In this document: positions 24,016 to 36,669 of the stretch, in pieces
Position numbering within the stretch: position 1 is the stretch's first letter
Layout of the letters: the number at the start of each line of letters is the position of its first letter
From: Heterobilharzia americana
Lineage: Eukaryota > Platyhelminthes > Trematoda > Strigeidida > Schistosomatidae
Direction: 5' to 3'
DNA: 64,000 bases
NCBI GenBank assembly: GCA_944470555.2
Contig: OX104134.1
Location: 13,247,248 to 13,311,247, forward strand
Program-made: the position numbers and the translations under genes
Notes under the pieces: generated by a model
The model's database searches: none
Seen by the model: the letters and a program-made list of their open reading frames with translations, nothing else
Told to the model about the DNA's origin: nothing

Positions 24016-26581
24016 AAATGTCCCATGTTATTGGTTGCACGAAATCGAAGGGTACTGTAAAAGGGAGCAAACTGAAGACGAGTTGCTTCGTTTTCATGAT
24101 GAGCGACGATACCATCTAAAGTGTTGTAACCGAAAACGAATCAATTTTTATCGGGCGATTTTGTCTTGCCGCGTTTCGGTCCTTAGAGTCTTTGAAGGTC
24201 GCCCTGGAAGAGTTGAGAAACAGATGTACACACACTACGTTGTGCGAGATTCACATTTGCAAGGTGACCGAAGAGCTTACGTTAAGTTTGTCTGCTACAA
24301 GGCTAGTGAACGCCGGTCAATAGGTGGTGTAGTGCCAAGAAGGTCAGTTCTGTTTGTTTCCATTATTTACTTCATAGAATATCCCTGAAATGTTCTTATC
24401 GGGCATTCGTGCTCGCGAAGTTCTTAGAAGGTTTCTATACAGTCACTCGGTGGCTGCTAACTCACAATCATCCCTGCAATTCACTGTATTATGACAATAG
24501 TTCGTGGGAGCGGAAGTTGACAGGAGCTGAATTGGAGAGCATAAGGCCATTGCTGATATGCGGAACAGCTGCATTTAATGTTGATTCCGTTCATGCACAC
24601 AATAGCAAACTATTGAATAGTCAAGATGTGTTCAATATGCGCTATCGCCTCTTCGCTAAGTGTGATTTGACCGGTAATTGAAATTTCCCTTGTAACGATG
24701 CTGTTGTAGGCAGTTATGAAAAGTTGCAGGCGCATATAATCAGTCAAGGTGGATCAGCATCCTTCTCTGTCACAGAGGGTGGAGATCTGAAATCTTTTTT
24801 TCACCACAGCCGATCAGCTGAAATTAGTTGAAAACTGTCTTGATCTACTGGGTCTCGATGGCACTTACAAGAGTAATAAGGAGAACCTTTTTCTCCACGA
24901 GTTAGTAGCCATCGATATCAACTTCATGGCTATTCCCATAGCTTTTGCTTTCACAATCAGGGAGACATCAGAACCGATTGATGCATTTCTGAGGTTTTTC
25001 AATAATATTGTTGGAAGCCGCAGAGTGGGTGCTTTCGTAACAGATGACTCTGCTGCAATTTCGTCCGAATTATGCCAAGTTTTTCCGCACTCATATCACC
25101 TCCTATGTCGTGTGCATATTATTCGCAACGTGATCAAAAGGGTAAGCTTGTGTAAAAAAGAATAGGGAAAATTTTAATGTTTGCAGAGATTACAACAGGA
25201 GGTGGTGCAATACTTCTTTCGAAAGTTGTACATATGGATATACATATATACATATGGATACATATACACATACATACATACATACATACATACATACATA
25301 CATACACATACATATATACATATGGATATGGAGAGGTTAATATCTTTTAATGTATCATTTTTTTTGTAGCTTCGAAAGTTTTCTTGTTCAAATAGAGACT
25401 ATGGATACGTTTCACAGGTGCTTAGTCTCCTACCTCTTACCTCGTAAGCACAAGTGCGCTGCTGCTTACCGTCCACTGGGCATGCTTTTGGAACAAAATA
25501 ACACCAACCTCATAGAAACCACACATCGTACGTTGAAGCTGAATATGCTGACCATAAAATACCAGTACGCCGTACAATGCTAAGCCTTATGGGGCGCATT
25601 CAGAAACTGCTGCTTGATTGCAACAATAAATTTGAGCTGAGTGACCATATTATCTTCGCGTCCCGAGTAAGTAACCTAACGCCTGCTGCATGTTCACTTA
25701 TTAAAAGGAACATGCAAATTGCTGTTTCTACTGACAATCATTCAGAAGAATTCATTGCAAGAGACATCACAGGGGTATTCCAAGTTTCCACAAACCCTAT
25801 AACGTGTAACTGCGGATTTTGTGTGGAGTACAATTTGCCATGTAGGCAAATAATTAAGTACTGCATGCAAAGAAATATCTCCTTAGACTCAGTTAACGTT
25901 TCCCTCCGTTGGCTAATGTAGGAGAATGAGCAGCATAAGGAACCTGTGAAAAACTACATTCCACAATCAACTGCATCCCTCCTCGCATCTCCAGCCTAAC
26001 TTTGGATGGCAGTTTTACCATTCTTCAACAATGAACAGCAATTCCACACTGTCCTCCAGTATGTACGAGGAATTTTAGATGGTAGGATATCCATTCCGGT
26101 AGACTCAAGTACAGAACATCTCGCAGAAAACAGTGTTTCAGGTAGTTCAGAAGAAGAAATGAAATTGACGGCTGAAGCTGTGAGTATGACTACGGTGGCA
26201 AACTTTGGAAGACCAATAACTGCATTTGAAACAATTTCGCAACCACCTATTGCAGCCGTTACTCATCCAGGCAATAGCTTGACCGTGGACCTGGACGCCA
26301 TTGTCAACCAGCAAAGAAGGACTATGGAGTTTGTCACTTGGAACTCTGAGGAGATGCACCATGTAGATGTAAACGAAGAGGAGGATTATATTTACAGAGG
26401 AGTTTGTGAGGTATGTTTCCCAAGCGATGCACCAACCTCCATTCCCCATGGCGGCACATGGATAGCATGCCGTTGTCATGCCATATTCCATATATTCTGC
26501 GCATGGAATCCACACCCAAGCAGCTTTTGTTTAGAATGCCCTGCATGTGGAGGCAGGGCAATGTCAGATCCACACTCTTGA
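24016..26581 (+). pseudogene. Mutator-like transposase, near-intact, frame-broken
   Basis: The protein would cut and move the element. Exons and introns can be traced: 5' part with YVKFVCYKASERR, a 36-nt intron (about 24344-24379), RWLLTHNHPC (a FAR1-like DNA-binding landmark), a second short intron (about 24672-24709), then the DDE-type core with D in LDGTYKS (near 24858), D in VTDDSA (near 25044) and CRVHIIRNV (near 25108), an intron of about 44 nt ending 25185, another at 25228-25369, and NNTNLIE (possible third acidic residue). A SWIM-like CNC...LPC motif with Gln where His is usual is near 25806-25850. The C-terminus has CEVC, CRCH, FCLEC and PAC, a RING- or PHD-like zinc cluster. Breaks: a one-base shift at the T run near 24800, a frame change near 25535, and TAG at 25919. 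Confidence 0.75.
25228..25369 (+). other. intron of Mutator-like gene with (ATAC)n
   Basis: GT at 25228 and AG at 25368-25369 bracket 142 nt. Joining the flanks keeps one frame (FFRKFFESFLVQ). The centre (about 25256-25325) is an ATAC/ATAT microsatellite. The acceptor has a strong poly-T tract. Confidence 0.6.
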
Positions 26582-26619
26582 AAAGGATCTTCCTAGCAAG
26601 ATCGAAATGTTGAGCATTA

Positions 26620-26995
26620 ATACAAAACATTTGTTTACTGTGTTATTTGTACCAATTTACTACGCCGGGATTATACACGTAAAAATGCACCTTATGCAAT
26701 ATAGCAGTGTAATCCTACAAGGATTTAAATATATAGATGAAAAGATTGTATATTGCCGAACGGAATAATATATTATAAGTACATTTCAAATGAAAAGTTT
26801 AAAAACAATGGTAAGCTTTCATTTCAGTAAATTACTAAGAGAATATTCCGACTGTTGGTGTGATAACGGGCAGTAATTCTGTTCCAATTAATACCAAAAT
26901 AATAACTTATCACTATGTACAAACTTTCAATTAATACAGTTAAGATGTAGATTTATCTGCAAACCTCATTTACAGTATTAAATTACACTCAATAC
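26620..26995. other. no feature recognised
   Basis: AT-rich 3' flank of the transposase gene. It may contain the element's end and poly(A) site, but no terminal repeat was recognised. Confidence 0.45.
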
Positions 26996-26999
26996 ATAT

Positions 27000-27250
27000 T
27001 GATCTCGGCGACTACCAGGACGCGCGTTTCGTCTTATTCGGGACTCGTCAGCTGGATGTAGCAGGACCCCAGTCAGTGATGTGTTTCCCACGGTGGATCA
27101 AACTCAATACCCATCGCTTAAACAGGCAGGGCCTTTTTCACAAACCCAAGTAACAAACAGAACAAAACACCAGTCCTGGAGTCCTCTGTTCGTCACCGAG
27201 ATCAGCGTTAGATCATGAATTAGCAGTACCCACACAGGAGCCCATATACC
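27000..27250 (-). mobile_element. Smalpha-like SINE with well-kept hammerhead
   Basis: On the minus strand a degenerate head region (27060-27250) is followed by the ribozyme at 27013-27059 and the tail ggtagtcgcc. Among the ribozyme repeats in this window this one has the best core. Confidence 0.65.
27013..27059 (-). ncRNA. hammerhead ribozyme, Smalpha type, intact core
   Basis: Minus strand order: stem I strand ATCCAG, CTGACGAG, stem II GTC...GAC, GAAA, minimal stem III C-GCGC-G, cleavage triplet GTC, and stem I return CTGG. All conserved core nucleotides are present. Stem II is short because of mismatches inside gtcccgaataagac. Smalpha hammerheads are known to cleave in schistosome RNA, so activity is plausible for this copy. 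Confidence 0.8.
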
Positions 27251-27259
27251 AATAGAGGT

Positions 27260-28500
27260 AGAGCAATTCAGCCCTGTATAACAACAGGAAATTACAATTA
27301 TCATAACAACAACTACACTAAATTCATTTTGAAACAGGCTCCCTGAAATATTACACAATATTGTCACTACATAATTAAATTCACCACAAATTTTAAATTC
27401 ATTTTGGATTTCATCGTAACATGAAGGCGATTATTCTCTTAAAACAGAATTCATGTGACAAGTAATGGCTTTATAAACTAATCTAAATACAGATAGCTTA
27501 CCTAAGCTCAACTAATCAGATTCCTACTGGTAAGTGTCCTAGTCCTATTGGCCACACAAACATATTGACTTTTAAACAGAGGAACCAGCTAATCATTTTT
27601 CACTTCAAATTTCTTTCTTCCACCCTAAATAAATTAGGGGGGAGAAGTGTACCTGTAATAAACGTCAACATAGTCAGCATCATATACGACCTTATTCTCC
27701 ACTGTAAAATAACTGCGCAATAAAACACTATAGGTAACTTAGTAGAAATCAAAAACCATAAAAACTACACCTACAGTGAACTCAGTCTAATGTATTTCAC
27801 TGAAATCAGTGGGAAATCAATTGATGTAGTGCCCTACAAGTCTGTTCGGCACGTTGAAAACCTAGTTTTCATCACTGGCTCAATAATTTTTGTCACTTTA
27901 TTTGCGTTTCAAATTTCTTTCCAAGTTCATATTCTCTTAACAAGTGGCAACTCTTCTATACTGCTAAACAACTTAGTATAAATCATATATATTCATACTT
28001 ATGATGGACAATGGATGCAAATGTAGTTTTTATTAATGTTACGTGACAACAGTTTGACTTTCTAAGGAAGAAGTGAGTTTTGTCAAGGTTTCAAGTATTC
28101 TTGTCAAGTTGATATCAAGAAAAACAGATTTAATTATTGTTTTGACTCTTTTCAATTATATTTTCAGTCATTTGATGCATAAATATAAAACTGTCCACGA
28201 CATTTTGAAGTGAATGGACAGAAAAAAATCATAGCCTACTTATCGGGAAATAGCTACCTTCAAGGATCCATTTAAAAATAATGAGTTTATATCAAAATCC
28301 GGAAAACGTTTTGCCTGTCATTAAGGGAATTAAATAAGTAAAAACTGTATTCAATGGACATGCCACTGTAGAATTAATAAGGGATCAAAAATCTACAGCG
28401 TTCGGGACTGGATAACATGAAACTGGTTGCTTTTAGGTGACCGGTCAATCTATTCAACTCAGTCCTACAAGAGGTCAGTCACAGTTCCAATAACTCAGTA
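27260..28500. other. no feature recognised
   Basis: AT-rich. Frames are short. A run near 28500-28600 might be a decayed SINE head (ggcttgaatctcatg resembles a B box) but is too weak to call. Confidence 0.4.
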
Positions 28501-28839
28501 ACCAGCATCTCTGACTACAGCACTTAGTGGTTAGGGCTTGAATCTCATGAAATCTGGGTCAAGTAGGCCTTCATGCTGATTGTCTCCAATCAACCCTCAC
28601 TCTTCTCACTTGTAATCACAGAAACATTATCAGGATTTAATTCATTCATTCTTCTCTTTTCTTCCTGTCGACAGGTTGATTTCTGATCTACCAGTAAAAA
28701 TCCTGCCATTGTCTTTCCACATTTCTTGAAACACTAAAAGTGTTCACTACGTACATTTGCAATGCAACAATGAAATATCTCCTTATCCTTTTAGAAAGAT
28801 TTTATTCATTATTTGCAAACATTTCTGTAGACATAATAT

Positions 28840-29010
28840 TGACCGACTATCCTGGGGTGTGGAGGGGGGCAGATGTAAACCCTCTGGTTGGGTTCGCCGA
28901 GAAGAAAGAAATCAGTGGTTGGTGACTTTTGGGAACGACTGGAAATCAGTCACATTGGTGCAGATGTATTCACTCCTTGACATCTAAAGCTTGAGTATTT
29001 ACACTATCCA
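28840..29010 (+). mobile_element. RTE-type retrotransposon 3' end (SR2-like), decayed
   Basis: Plus-strand translation near 28870 gives GRCKPSGW then RNQWLVTFG and a later SVTLVQMYSL, the shape of the RTE C-terminal tail (GRCRLPGW, NQWLETL, then a Cys/His-rich end). It corresponds to the minus-strand tails at 30.1 kb and 4.3 kb. All upstream protein is missing. Confidence 0.55.
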
Positions 29011-29019
29011 GTGCTTAGT

Positions 29020-29690
29020 AGGAAGAAATATTACTTAATCTTAGCTCCCTATCTTGCGTACATAAGTTTAACTGTTTTTGTGGAACACAGGACGTGTGAT
29101 CTGGCTTGTACGTCTCTGGTTACGAAGAAACTTACTGGCTTAATTGGGAGCAGGTGAAATCAAAGCCGTAAAAAGTTCCATTTTAACAAATTTGAAGGAC
29201 ACAGGGACCATGTTCGTGTTTATCTGGCTTTAACTACACCTAAAACACCAAATTCCGAAAATATCACTAAGTGCAGCCCACCAAAGCCTGCTGTTCACAG
29301 CTGAACCTGTAGAAATAAAATTGGTCAAACATGAACTCCATATTCGAAAGGAACACGTTCATGTGTCACTATTTTCCTGGTCAGTTGAAAATGATTTCTG
29401 TCATCCGTTTTGTCTCTTCTCTTTCTTTTTTCTTACTTTGACCATCACATTTTTCATGCACATATAAGTCATATTAACACTAAAAATCTATAGGGGACAA
29501 AGTAGATCTTCTTAATTCACATCCCATTTTGAAAGTAAATTTGCTGCAAATCTGACATGTTTCTATGTAGAATCTGACGAGGATTTATTGAAAAGAATAT
29601 TCCGTATTCATATGGTAGTTTAACTAACGATATGGAAATCCTAGAATATTTTAATCTAGGTGAAACGTTATCCATATATTACAAGTAATT
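29020..29690. other. no feature recognised
   Basis: AT-rich. No coding, RNA or repeat signal seen. Confidence 0.45.
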
Positions 29691-29704
29691 ATTCATTAAA
29701 AACT

Positions 29705-29870
29705 AATACCAGATGGTGAACCTTAGAAAACCTGGGAGCGCTGAATAGTTGTTTGAGACTCCACAGCAGTGGGCACCCACAACCCGCCAGTGATCAAACC
29801 CAGAACCGTCAGGTATATGCACCAGGTATATGTTGTACTCTGCTTACTAATACGTTAGCTTGAGGTTTTG
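29705..29870 (-). repeat. decayed hammerhead-type repeat, family 3
   Basis: On the minus strand: a B-box-like ggttctgggtttgatcactg, then cccactgctgtggagtct, then cagcgctcccaggttttc. The pairing of CACTG with CAG.GC around an eroded ctgNgga core is what remains of a hammerhead-bearing schistosome repeat whose core and stems are clearer elsewhere. Here the GAAA and the cleavage triplet are lost. Identification is by recall of the family and is tentative. Confidence 0.35.
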
Positions 29871-29899
29871 AAAAAACACATATTTTCCAACTTAATTTT

Positions 29900-30720
29900 A
29901 TGATAAATTATTTTTATCAGAGCACAAGTATGGTACAGCAAGGGCACCAAGAAATGCTCCACACATAATAATATACTAATTATGTGAAGACATAAACGAC
30001 GGGCAGTAGATAAGTAAGCAAGGAAAACAAAAAGAACAGCATGATTAAAAGGGTAGTTCAGTAAAGTACATTAAAACAAAACATTACTTTTCAGTAGAAG
30101 ATGAAAGGAAGCTACAGCATGACCACCACTGGTTTCCATTCTCAGCCACATCTGATAACTTCTCAAGCCACTGAGTTGCATGATCTCTCAGACCCCACCT
30201 AGGGAGTCGTCATGCATTGACAGATACTAACCCGACAAAACTACTCATTATCCCACGGCGCCACGTCATGGAAGTCGTTGGGACGACATGCATAACACAT
30301 GTCCAAGCCACCGAAGCCAGTGTTTCCAGATGACTTCATTCATTGAATAACGATTCCCGTCATACCCAGAAACACGCTACTGCACCTCAGAATCACCTAC
30401 ATGATGTTGCCGCTTGATACGAGCAATCCTACGGAGACAATGACGATCGAATACAGAGTTTTTGTACATCCTCAGCTTTAAAAGGCCAGGTTTCACAGGA
30501 ATACAGCAGAAGTGGTTGCACGGAAGCTTTGCAAACCCGGCCTTTTACGGTCAGACTAACGTCAGCGATGGCTCCAAAGGTGACCTAGATTGACATATGC
30601 CCTTTTGGCTTTCCATATGCAGCTGGAAATTTCATTACTCACACCTCCATCAGGATTCACGCAACTACCCGGATACATGGACTTTTCGACTACTTCCAAC
30701 GCTCACCACCAAGTGTGAGC
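29900..30720 (-). mobile_element. RTE-type retrotransposon 3' end, pseudogene
   Basis: Minus-strand pieces in order from 30700 downward: YPGSCVNPDGGVSNEIS, KAKRAYVNLGHLW, VKGRVCKASVQPLLLYSCETW, RHCLRRIARIKRQHH, LRWLGHVLCMSSQRLP, then a tail with ATQWLEKL near 30160. This is the post-catalytic part of an RTE protein, related to but distinct from the copy at 6.6-7.6 kb (the GRRGRSVG segment differs). Several frameshifts and stops break it. The 5' end is cut at about 30720. Confidence 0.7.
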
Positions 30721-30729
30721 GCATAAGCA

Positions 30730-33700
30730 GGCTTCTGTCAACCATGCAAAAGTATTTTGGACTTCGGTGGTGCAAAGCACATCCCATACTTACTGAAACT
30801 ATGATAAAAGACCCTGTAAGAGTAGAACACACATCTGTTAGTACAGCATTCAGTGTATTGCCTATTTATTTATATATTTTAGATGGGCTTAAATAAGCTC
30901 AGCAATTTATTAGTATAGGTTTTGACTAAGAGTTTATCATTCGAATGAAATCTAAATAACCAGTTAAACTGCATCTGCATTTATTTATTGTTTTAAATAT
31001 ATTATTTATCTAACACTACGGCTTTTCAGAAAGGAGAAAAATGAGATTACTAACTTTGAACTACTTCAGTTTCTTTTTCCTGTCAGCTGGTCTTGTGTTC
31101 TCTAAACTGCTTTCATACTTTGTAATTTTACTGAAGGGCCTATTTAACAAGCAGTGGGGGGGGAGGTTCTTCTTACTGACACTCCAGGTGTTCTGATGAA
31201 GTTTCATGTAGCAAAAACTTCACTCCACTGGATAAATTTAGATCATAACCATTTTAATTGTATCCCTCACCATTGCCCTCATCATCATGACTGACAGGAG
31301 CATTGTCAGAAGGATAAACGAATCGACGTCTTTCTTGTGGATATCGAGAAGCACATCAATGAAATCCATACACCTAAAATGTATCTATGCATACCTCAAC
31401 ACACAAAACAAATTTAACAACAGACAAATAAAAGTGGTAAATTTAGCTTGTCATTTAAAATAACGACTATATTCTGAAAAGTAGTAAAATACAACCACAT
31501 ATTATTCCAGTCTGATTTATTGTAAACGTTGCTGGTAGCTAATACCGAATACTACTTAAAAGTGTTAATATGTGGTAGTATGAATGATTTTTAAGATAGC
31601 GCATATTTACATTCATAAGTTATTTTGATACGTATGTATTGGATGCTATCAGTGGTTGTCTATAGACAAAGGTGAAAATGACCCAACTAGGCAAATATTA
31701 TGACTGCTGTTGCCACTTAACAATCTGACAGAATAGCCGTATGTCAGATGGTTACAAATGGTCGACAGAAAAACCTGAAACTAGGTCTCGTGGTTGTTGG
31801 AACTGATTAACAAGGCGTATAGCTGTTTATAACCAGTTTTCTGTAGATAAATTATTAACTTTACTTAAGTCTATCACTCTTTCCAAAGTATAACATTCTC
31901 TGTAATTTGATACAAACATCGGTTTGTTTATAAGAGTTACAAACTACGGTGGTACTTGGTCAGGGTACAAATAAATCTCCTCACATCAAGAAAATCTGCC
32001 AACTTTTCTTCGCGATGAACTATAATCAGCAGCCTAGTTGTGTTCGAATATCACGTGGAATGTATTTATTAGTCCATTCCACTTAGAAAAACACTGAATA
32101 ATTCGGTTGTAGTCATAGAGATGGGTAAAGCGGAAACGGGTAGGGGACTTCTCTGAAAATACAGATGACAGTTGTTAAATCTCTTTATTATGACAGTTTA
32201 AGATGTAATTACATAAGAAAATGGAATGTTCAAATCCTGACAACATCACCAAAATTTCATCCGGTTGCTTTCTAAAATTTATTCACGCCTTCCTGTTGAT
32301 TCTTTAACACTAACTTTGACTTCTTCCAAGTCCTCAGTTGATGATACTAAATTGAGTTTATAGATTGGCATCTTCGGTCTCTTGAAATCACACTTTCAAT
32401 GTGCAGAACCTTTATCGAATGGAACGATGAACGTAGCCAGCTAAAAATCACGTTACGTAGGCTACAAATGAGCAGTGGGTTTCTGTAGCACATACAGAAC
32501 ACAACAGTGTTTTTCCAATTAATCTTACATGGAAAATGTGGTGAATATATAAGGTTCATGCTTCAAGTATCTTCAGAATACTCAGCTAGTCCTCACTATT
32601 TTGTAACTGCAGTCTAATCCAACGACACGAAGCGCGCTGCCTGACTCATAGCTCTTTGAGAGTTGGCCGTGTACTGACCAAACGAATGGCGAACTGTAGA
32701 ATGAAACTCAAGTTGAAACATGATCCTATCTTATTGTAACCTCTGCTGATGCACACAGTGATAGCAATTTGAATGAAACTGAGGACCGGTTTCAGAAAAT
32801 ATGCCCTCTACCCTGCTGTCAACCAAACATTTAGACATGGTTGTTAAGTTGTGAGTATTCAGTGGAGAGACAGGAAGATTATGCATGATAAAAAGAGAAT
32901 TAGTTTGATGCTTTGGAATTTTAATTAATCAGATAAATGACGGTGACCTCCTACTACTATTTCGTCCACATAACCACCTACTTCTGGCAAGAATGTGACC
33001 GCGTTGAGAAATAAAATTCAAAGAACTTCTGCATCAGGATGAAAAATGAAAGGTGTAGAGGGAGGATAAAGAAATATCAGTATTCAAACGCTGCTTTAAT
33101 TGTTTCCTATGCTAGTGGGAAATATTTGCTTCGACAGAAACACAGTTAAGTAGACATGAATTCCCTTGTGGTATTTCTCTATCTGGATAGTTTCTTAATT
33201 ACAAACCTCTTGCCCACTCATTGCATTCAAGTATGGGACATAAACATGGTTGTTTAAAATAGCTTTGTGATAACCAAGTTAAATTATTAACAATTATTTC
33301 TGAGACAGAAGCGTTGTAATAAATCAATGCTGAGTCGTACATCAATGTCATCGTCACATAAGTAGACGCAGTTTGTCTGTGTGATTTGAAAGACATTATC
33401 AAAGCAGCAAGTTTCTCAATGCGCTGAGCAATCATTATGTTTGCATAACTCTGATCTAACTAGTGGCATTTTCCCATCAGCATAAGTGATTTCTAACTAA
33501 TTATTTGATTCAGTAGTCTATTCTTCTGGAGATGATCATATTGGTGACTAAGACAACTTGACGTTAATCAGTAAGTAAACAGTTTTTGTTATCAGTGTTG
33601 TCAATAGGTACAAATGAAAATCTCTGTCAAAATACTGATTATAAATTTTTTTTATCTACAGAGATAACTAGTGATAGTTGTTTGAAGATATAATTTAGTG

Positions 33701-34390
33701 CTGAATGATGGGGAGGTGCAAGAGAGTAGTTTTTACATTTTCTGTTAATTAGTATTAAAAGCTGTGCACTAAACAGAATCAGTGTGCGTCCGTGGAAGTA
33801 AGCAAAGATGAAATTCCTAATTCCGTTAGAATTCGTAGGTCGAAGTTCAGGTGTAAGTCAAGAGAATGAGGACACCAAGATGTCGGCATGAACCTATTTG
33901 GTCATAGGAAAAGAGAAAACAGCTGCAGTTATGAACAGTTTTTCGTTTCGTTGAACTCACTTTTTTGGATATATATTAGCGAACATAGAAAGGTTTGATA
34001 CCATATTTCAGGATAATTTACGGTCAAAGGTTAAAATACACAACCTAAAAGAAAGTTACGTACTAAACACTGTGGTTTAGATCAGAGAAACAAACAAAAC
34101 GATTAGGAGTGAAGTATAATTACATAATGAGCCAATTATCTAGCGTGATCAATACTTAACAGTAACCATAGTAACGAGGAAGGTTGTGAATACTTTTGAA
34201 CGCATGATGACAGTTTGAACTTTTTAATTTCTAATGGTTCATCTAAGAGTACATCTCTTATTTTTACTCCATTTAGATGGCTTGACTGCATTTCCTAAAC
34301 ATTTATGAAGATTTTATTGAATAAGTCAATTTTTCTGGGTTAAAAAGTGTTTTGTGAGGGTATTGAAGATGCATTTCCGTTCACTCCTTG
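30730..34390. other. no feature recognised
   Basis: About 3.7 kb of AT-rich DNA with short chance frames. A poly-G run lies at about 31156-31163. No tRNA-like, ribozyme or transposon landmark was identified. Confidence 0.45.
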
Positions 34391-34394
34391 TCAG

Positions 34395-34500
34395 CCACAC
34401 TGGATAGTGGTCATGAGTGCATTTCACAGACTAGCGCATAGTATAACCAATGTACTAGACTCCACAGCAGCAAGTAGACAGATACCCAAACAATTTAAAA
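34395..34500 (-). repeat. possible decayed Smalpha-like tail
   Basis: On the minus strand the order ggagtct, tatgcgctagtc, then the end motif gaccactatcca can be laid over the Smalpha-like tail with many changes. The open frame at 34347-34595 on the plus strand runs across this and is therefore probably chance. Confidence 0.3.
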
Positions 34501-34858
34501 AAATGAAATTTGATACTGGTGGTAATACATGTGTAGTCACTGTAGAATTTGGGTTATTTGTACATTTTATAGAGACTTCATTGATTTCAGTGTAGTTTTC
34601 AGGATCTAGTATCCATTAAACTCTAAAAGTGGTGGAGAAGTTTTCTTCCTATGATAGGCCTATCATGACTGAGTACCCAATATTCATATGGGGTCATAGT
34701 ATGAATGTTATTTTTGGAGTGGAAGTTAGTTCTGAAGCCTGGATCCGAAAAGTGTGCTAACTGTACCGCAGCCGCTCAACAGACTGAACGACTCATCTTC
34801 CTGATACTCGGTAATGAATATTTTAATGAATACAAATAACCGGAAATGAGGTACATCG

Positions 34859-34860
<2 letters not shown>

Positions 34861-34921
<61 letters not shown>
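34861..34921. repeat. (AT)n microsatellite, about 30 units
   Basis: An uninterrupted AT dinucleotide run of about 61 bp. Confidence 0.98.
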
Positions 34922-34923
<2 letters not shown>

Positions 34924-34924
34924 T

Positions 34925-36665
34925 AAAACTCAAGGGAATATGTAAAAAGCACTATGTCTAGGAAAGAGTATATCTTAACGAAAACCTATTCTATAGATTC
35001 AGGTGGATCCGAAGGGACGTTTGTTTCATCAAATTAAGCCTGGTACCATCAGATTTTGCATCGAAAATGTCTTGATTCGGTCAGTGGTTTGCAATCAAAT
35101 GCTTCATATTTTCCTATATCTACGGATTACAGAAGTAGTAAAGTCGTCATCCAATGTCAGAGCATACAAGAAGATTTAAATCCATGGGTTGAAATTTGAA
35201 ATACAGAGGTTACGACACAGATGAAAAAACTCATTCATTGTAAAGTTTTATCTTGGGTCGACATGATTTACTTAGGTTTGATCGGATAGCAGCCCACCTC
35301 ACGGTTTCCTTCAGGTCAGATAATATTATCATAAACGTTTCTTCCCTTAGTACAAAAAGTAATGACAAGTGTCATCAAACGAGTTCAAGTTTAATGATAA
35401 TCAAGAAGTATGATTCTGAGATGATTTCATCGATCTGGTGCAACAAACTAAAATATGTCAATTTAAACAGTTATAAGATGTCGTGGTAACTGGATAAACG
35501 ATTTTTGTTAAGGAAAAGTACATGCTAATTGACTTATTTTAAATTAACTTGAATAGTACTGACTCACTGTCTGCTTATTCTACTTTGCTTAGTCATGCTC
35601 TGTTTAAGGTAATAAATTATGACTTTTTGACCTTATTTTTTGTATCGTATAAAACATTTTCACCTTTGACACCGTAACAAAGCAAAACCACTGAGTCGTT
35701 TTGTAATTACAGTGTACACTTCAGGATTGAGTAAATTCTATTATTAGCCACTCGTTTTGAGATCTCCAGTAATAGACATTTCAATTCAAGGTGTCAGCAA
35801 GGTTTATGGAGGATTGAGGAATCTCAATAAGGTTCCTCTGACTTACCACTGCCAGCTGGTTGACAAGTGAAAACTATGGTATACTTGAATCATAACTTTG
35901 ACCTCTTTATCAAGCGGAATCTCAGATGCTGATGGACGTGAACTAAAATGCTTTCGGACAGTCAGATTAAAGTGCTAAATTTTAACTCAAGACTTCTCAA
36001 ATGGAAATGAGTGACTCCTAAGTTCGTATTCTTACTCAAGCAATTAATTAAACTCTCAGTAGCATACCTCACGACTAAGTTACAACAAAATTCGTCCAAA
36101 TTTGTGATTAGATCACCAGAAATTCCATTCAAACTAACTTAAAAACACTGACCTAATGGTGATCTTTCAGTTCAAAAGTTAGCTTAAAGAACTACACAAC
36201 TTTCACAGAATGGAATGCTCTTCACACAATACAAAAATTTCAACTTTGAGCGTATAAAATATCGAGATAATCTAGAGTATCCTCGTCTTTATAATCCTAT
36301 TTAAGTGGCAAAAGTTACAAGCTATCATCTAAAACGAGTAACCAATAAGATTATCTACAACCTTACTGATACAGCGGTGAGAATGAACAAATGAAATGTA
36401 GATTCATTTTTTACCAAGTAATCCAAAGATTACAGTTTGAGAGGACTTCACAAAAGCTTCACTGTTCATGGGAGCGAAAAATACAGAATTTATGGCTTGG
36501 TGGTAGGCAGTTATTGAATCAGTGATGTACATTTTGATCTCTTCCGCACTCATAAGTTGCATACATACAGAAAAAGTGAGTGATGGAGATGCCTATGAGA
36601 TTGTCATACAGCACTTATCAATAAAGATGTAACGGCAGTTAAAGGAACATCATAACAGGCTCCGA
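34925..36665. other. no feature recognised
   Basis: AT-rich DNA between a microsatellite and the 3' end of copy C. Short frames only. Confidence 0.5.
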
Positions 36666-36669
36666 ATTA

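Larger units (their letters stand above)
24005..26581 (+). mobile_element. Mutator-like DNA transposon coding region
   Basis: A multi-exon transposase gene with short introns, described under the next entry. The terminal inverted repeats and target-site duplication that would delimit the element were not identified by eye. Mutator-like elements are known in schistosomes. Further fixed features of this copy are a C-terminal cysteine cluster and an ATAC microsatellite inside an intron. Confidence 0.75.

Noticed and set aside
28500..28640. SINE head-like sequence
   Set aside because: Only a B-box-like string, with no A box at the right distance and no shared tail.
34347..34595. 82-codon open frame
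   Set aside because: It overlaps what looks like a decayed ribozyme-repeat tail on the other strand and has no family signature.
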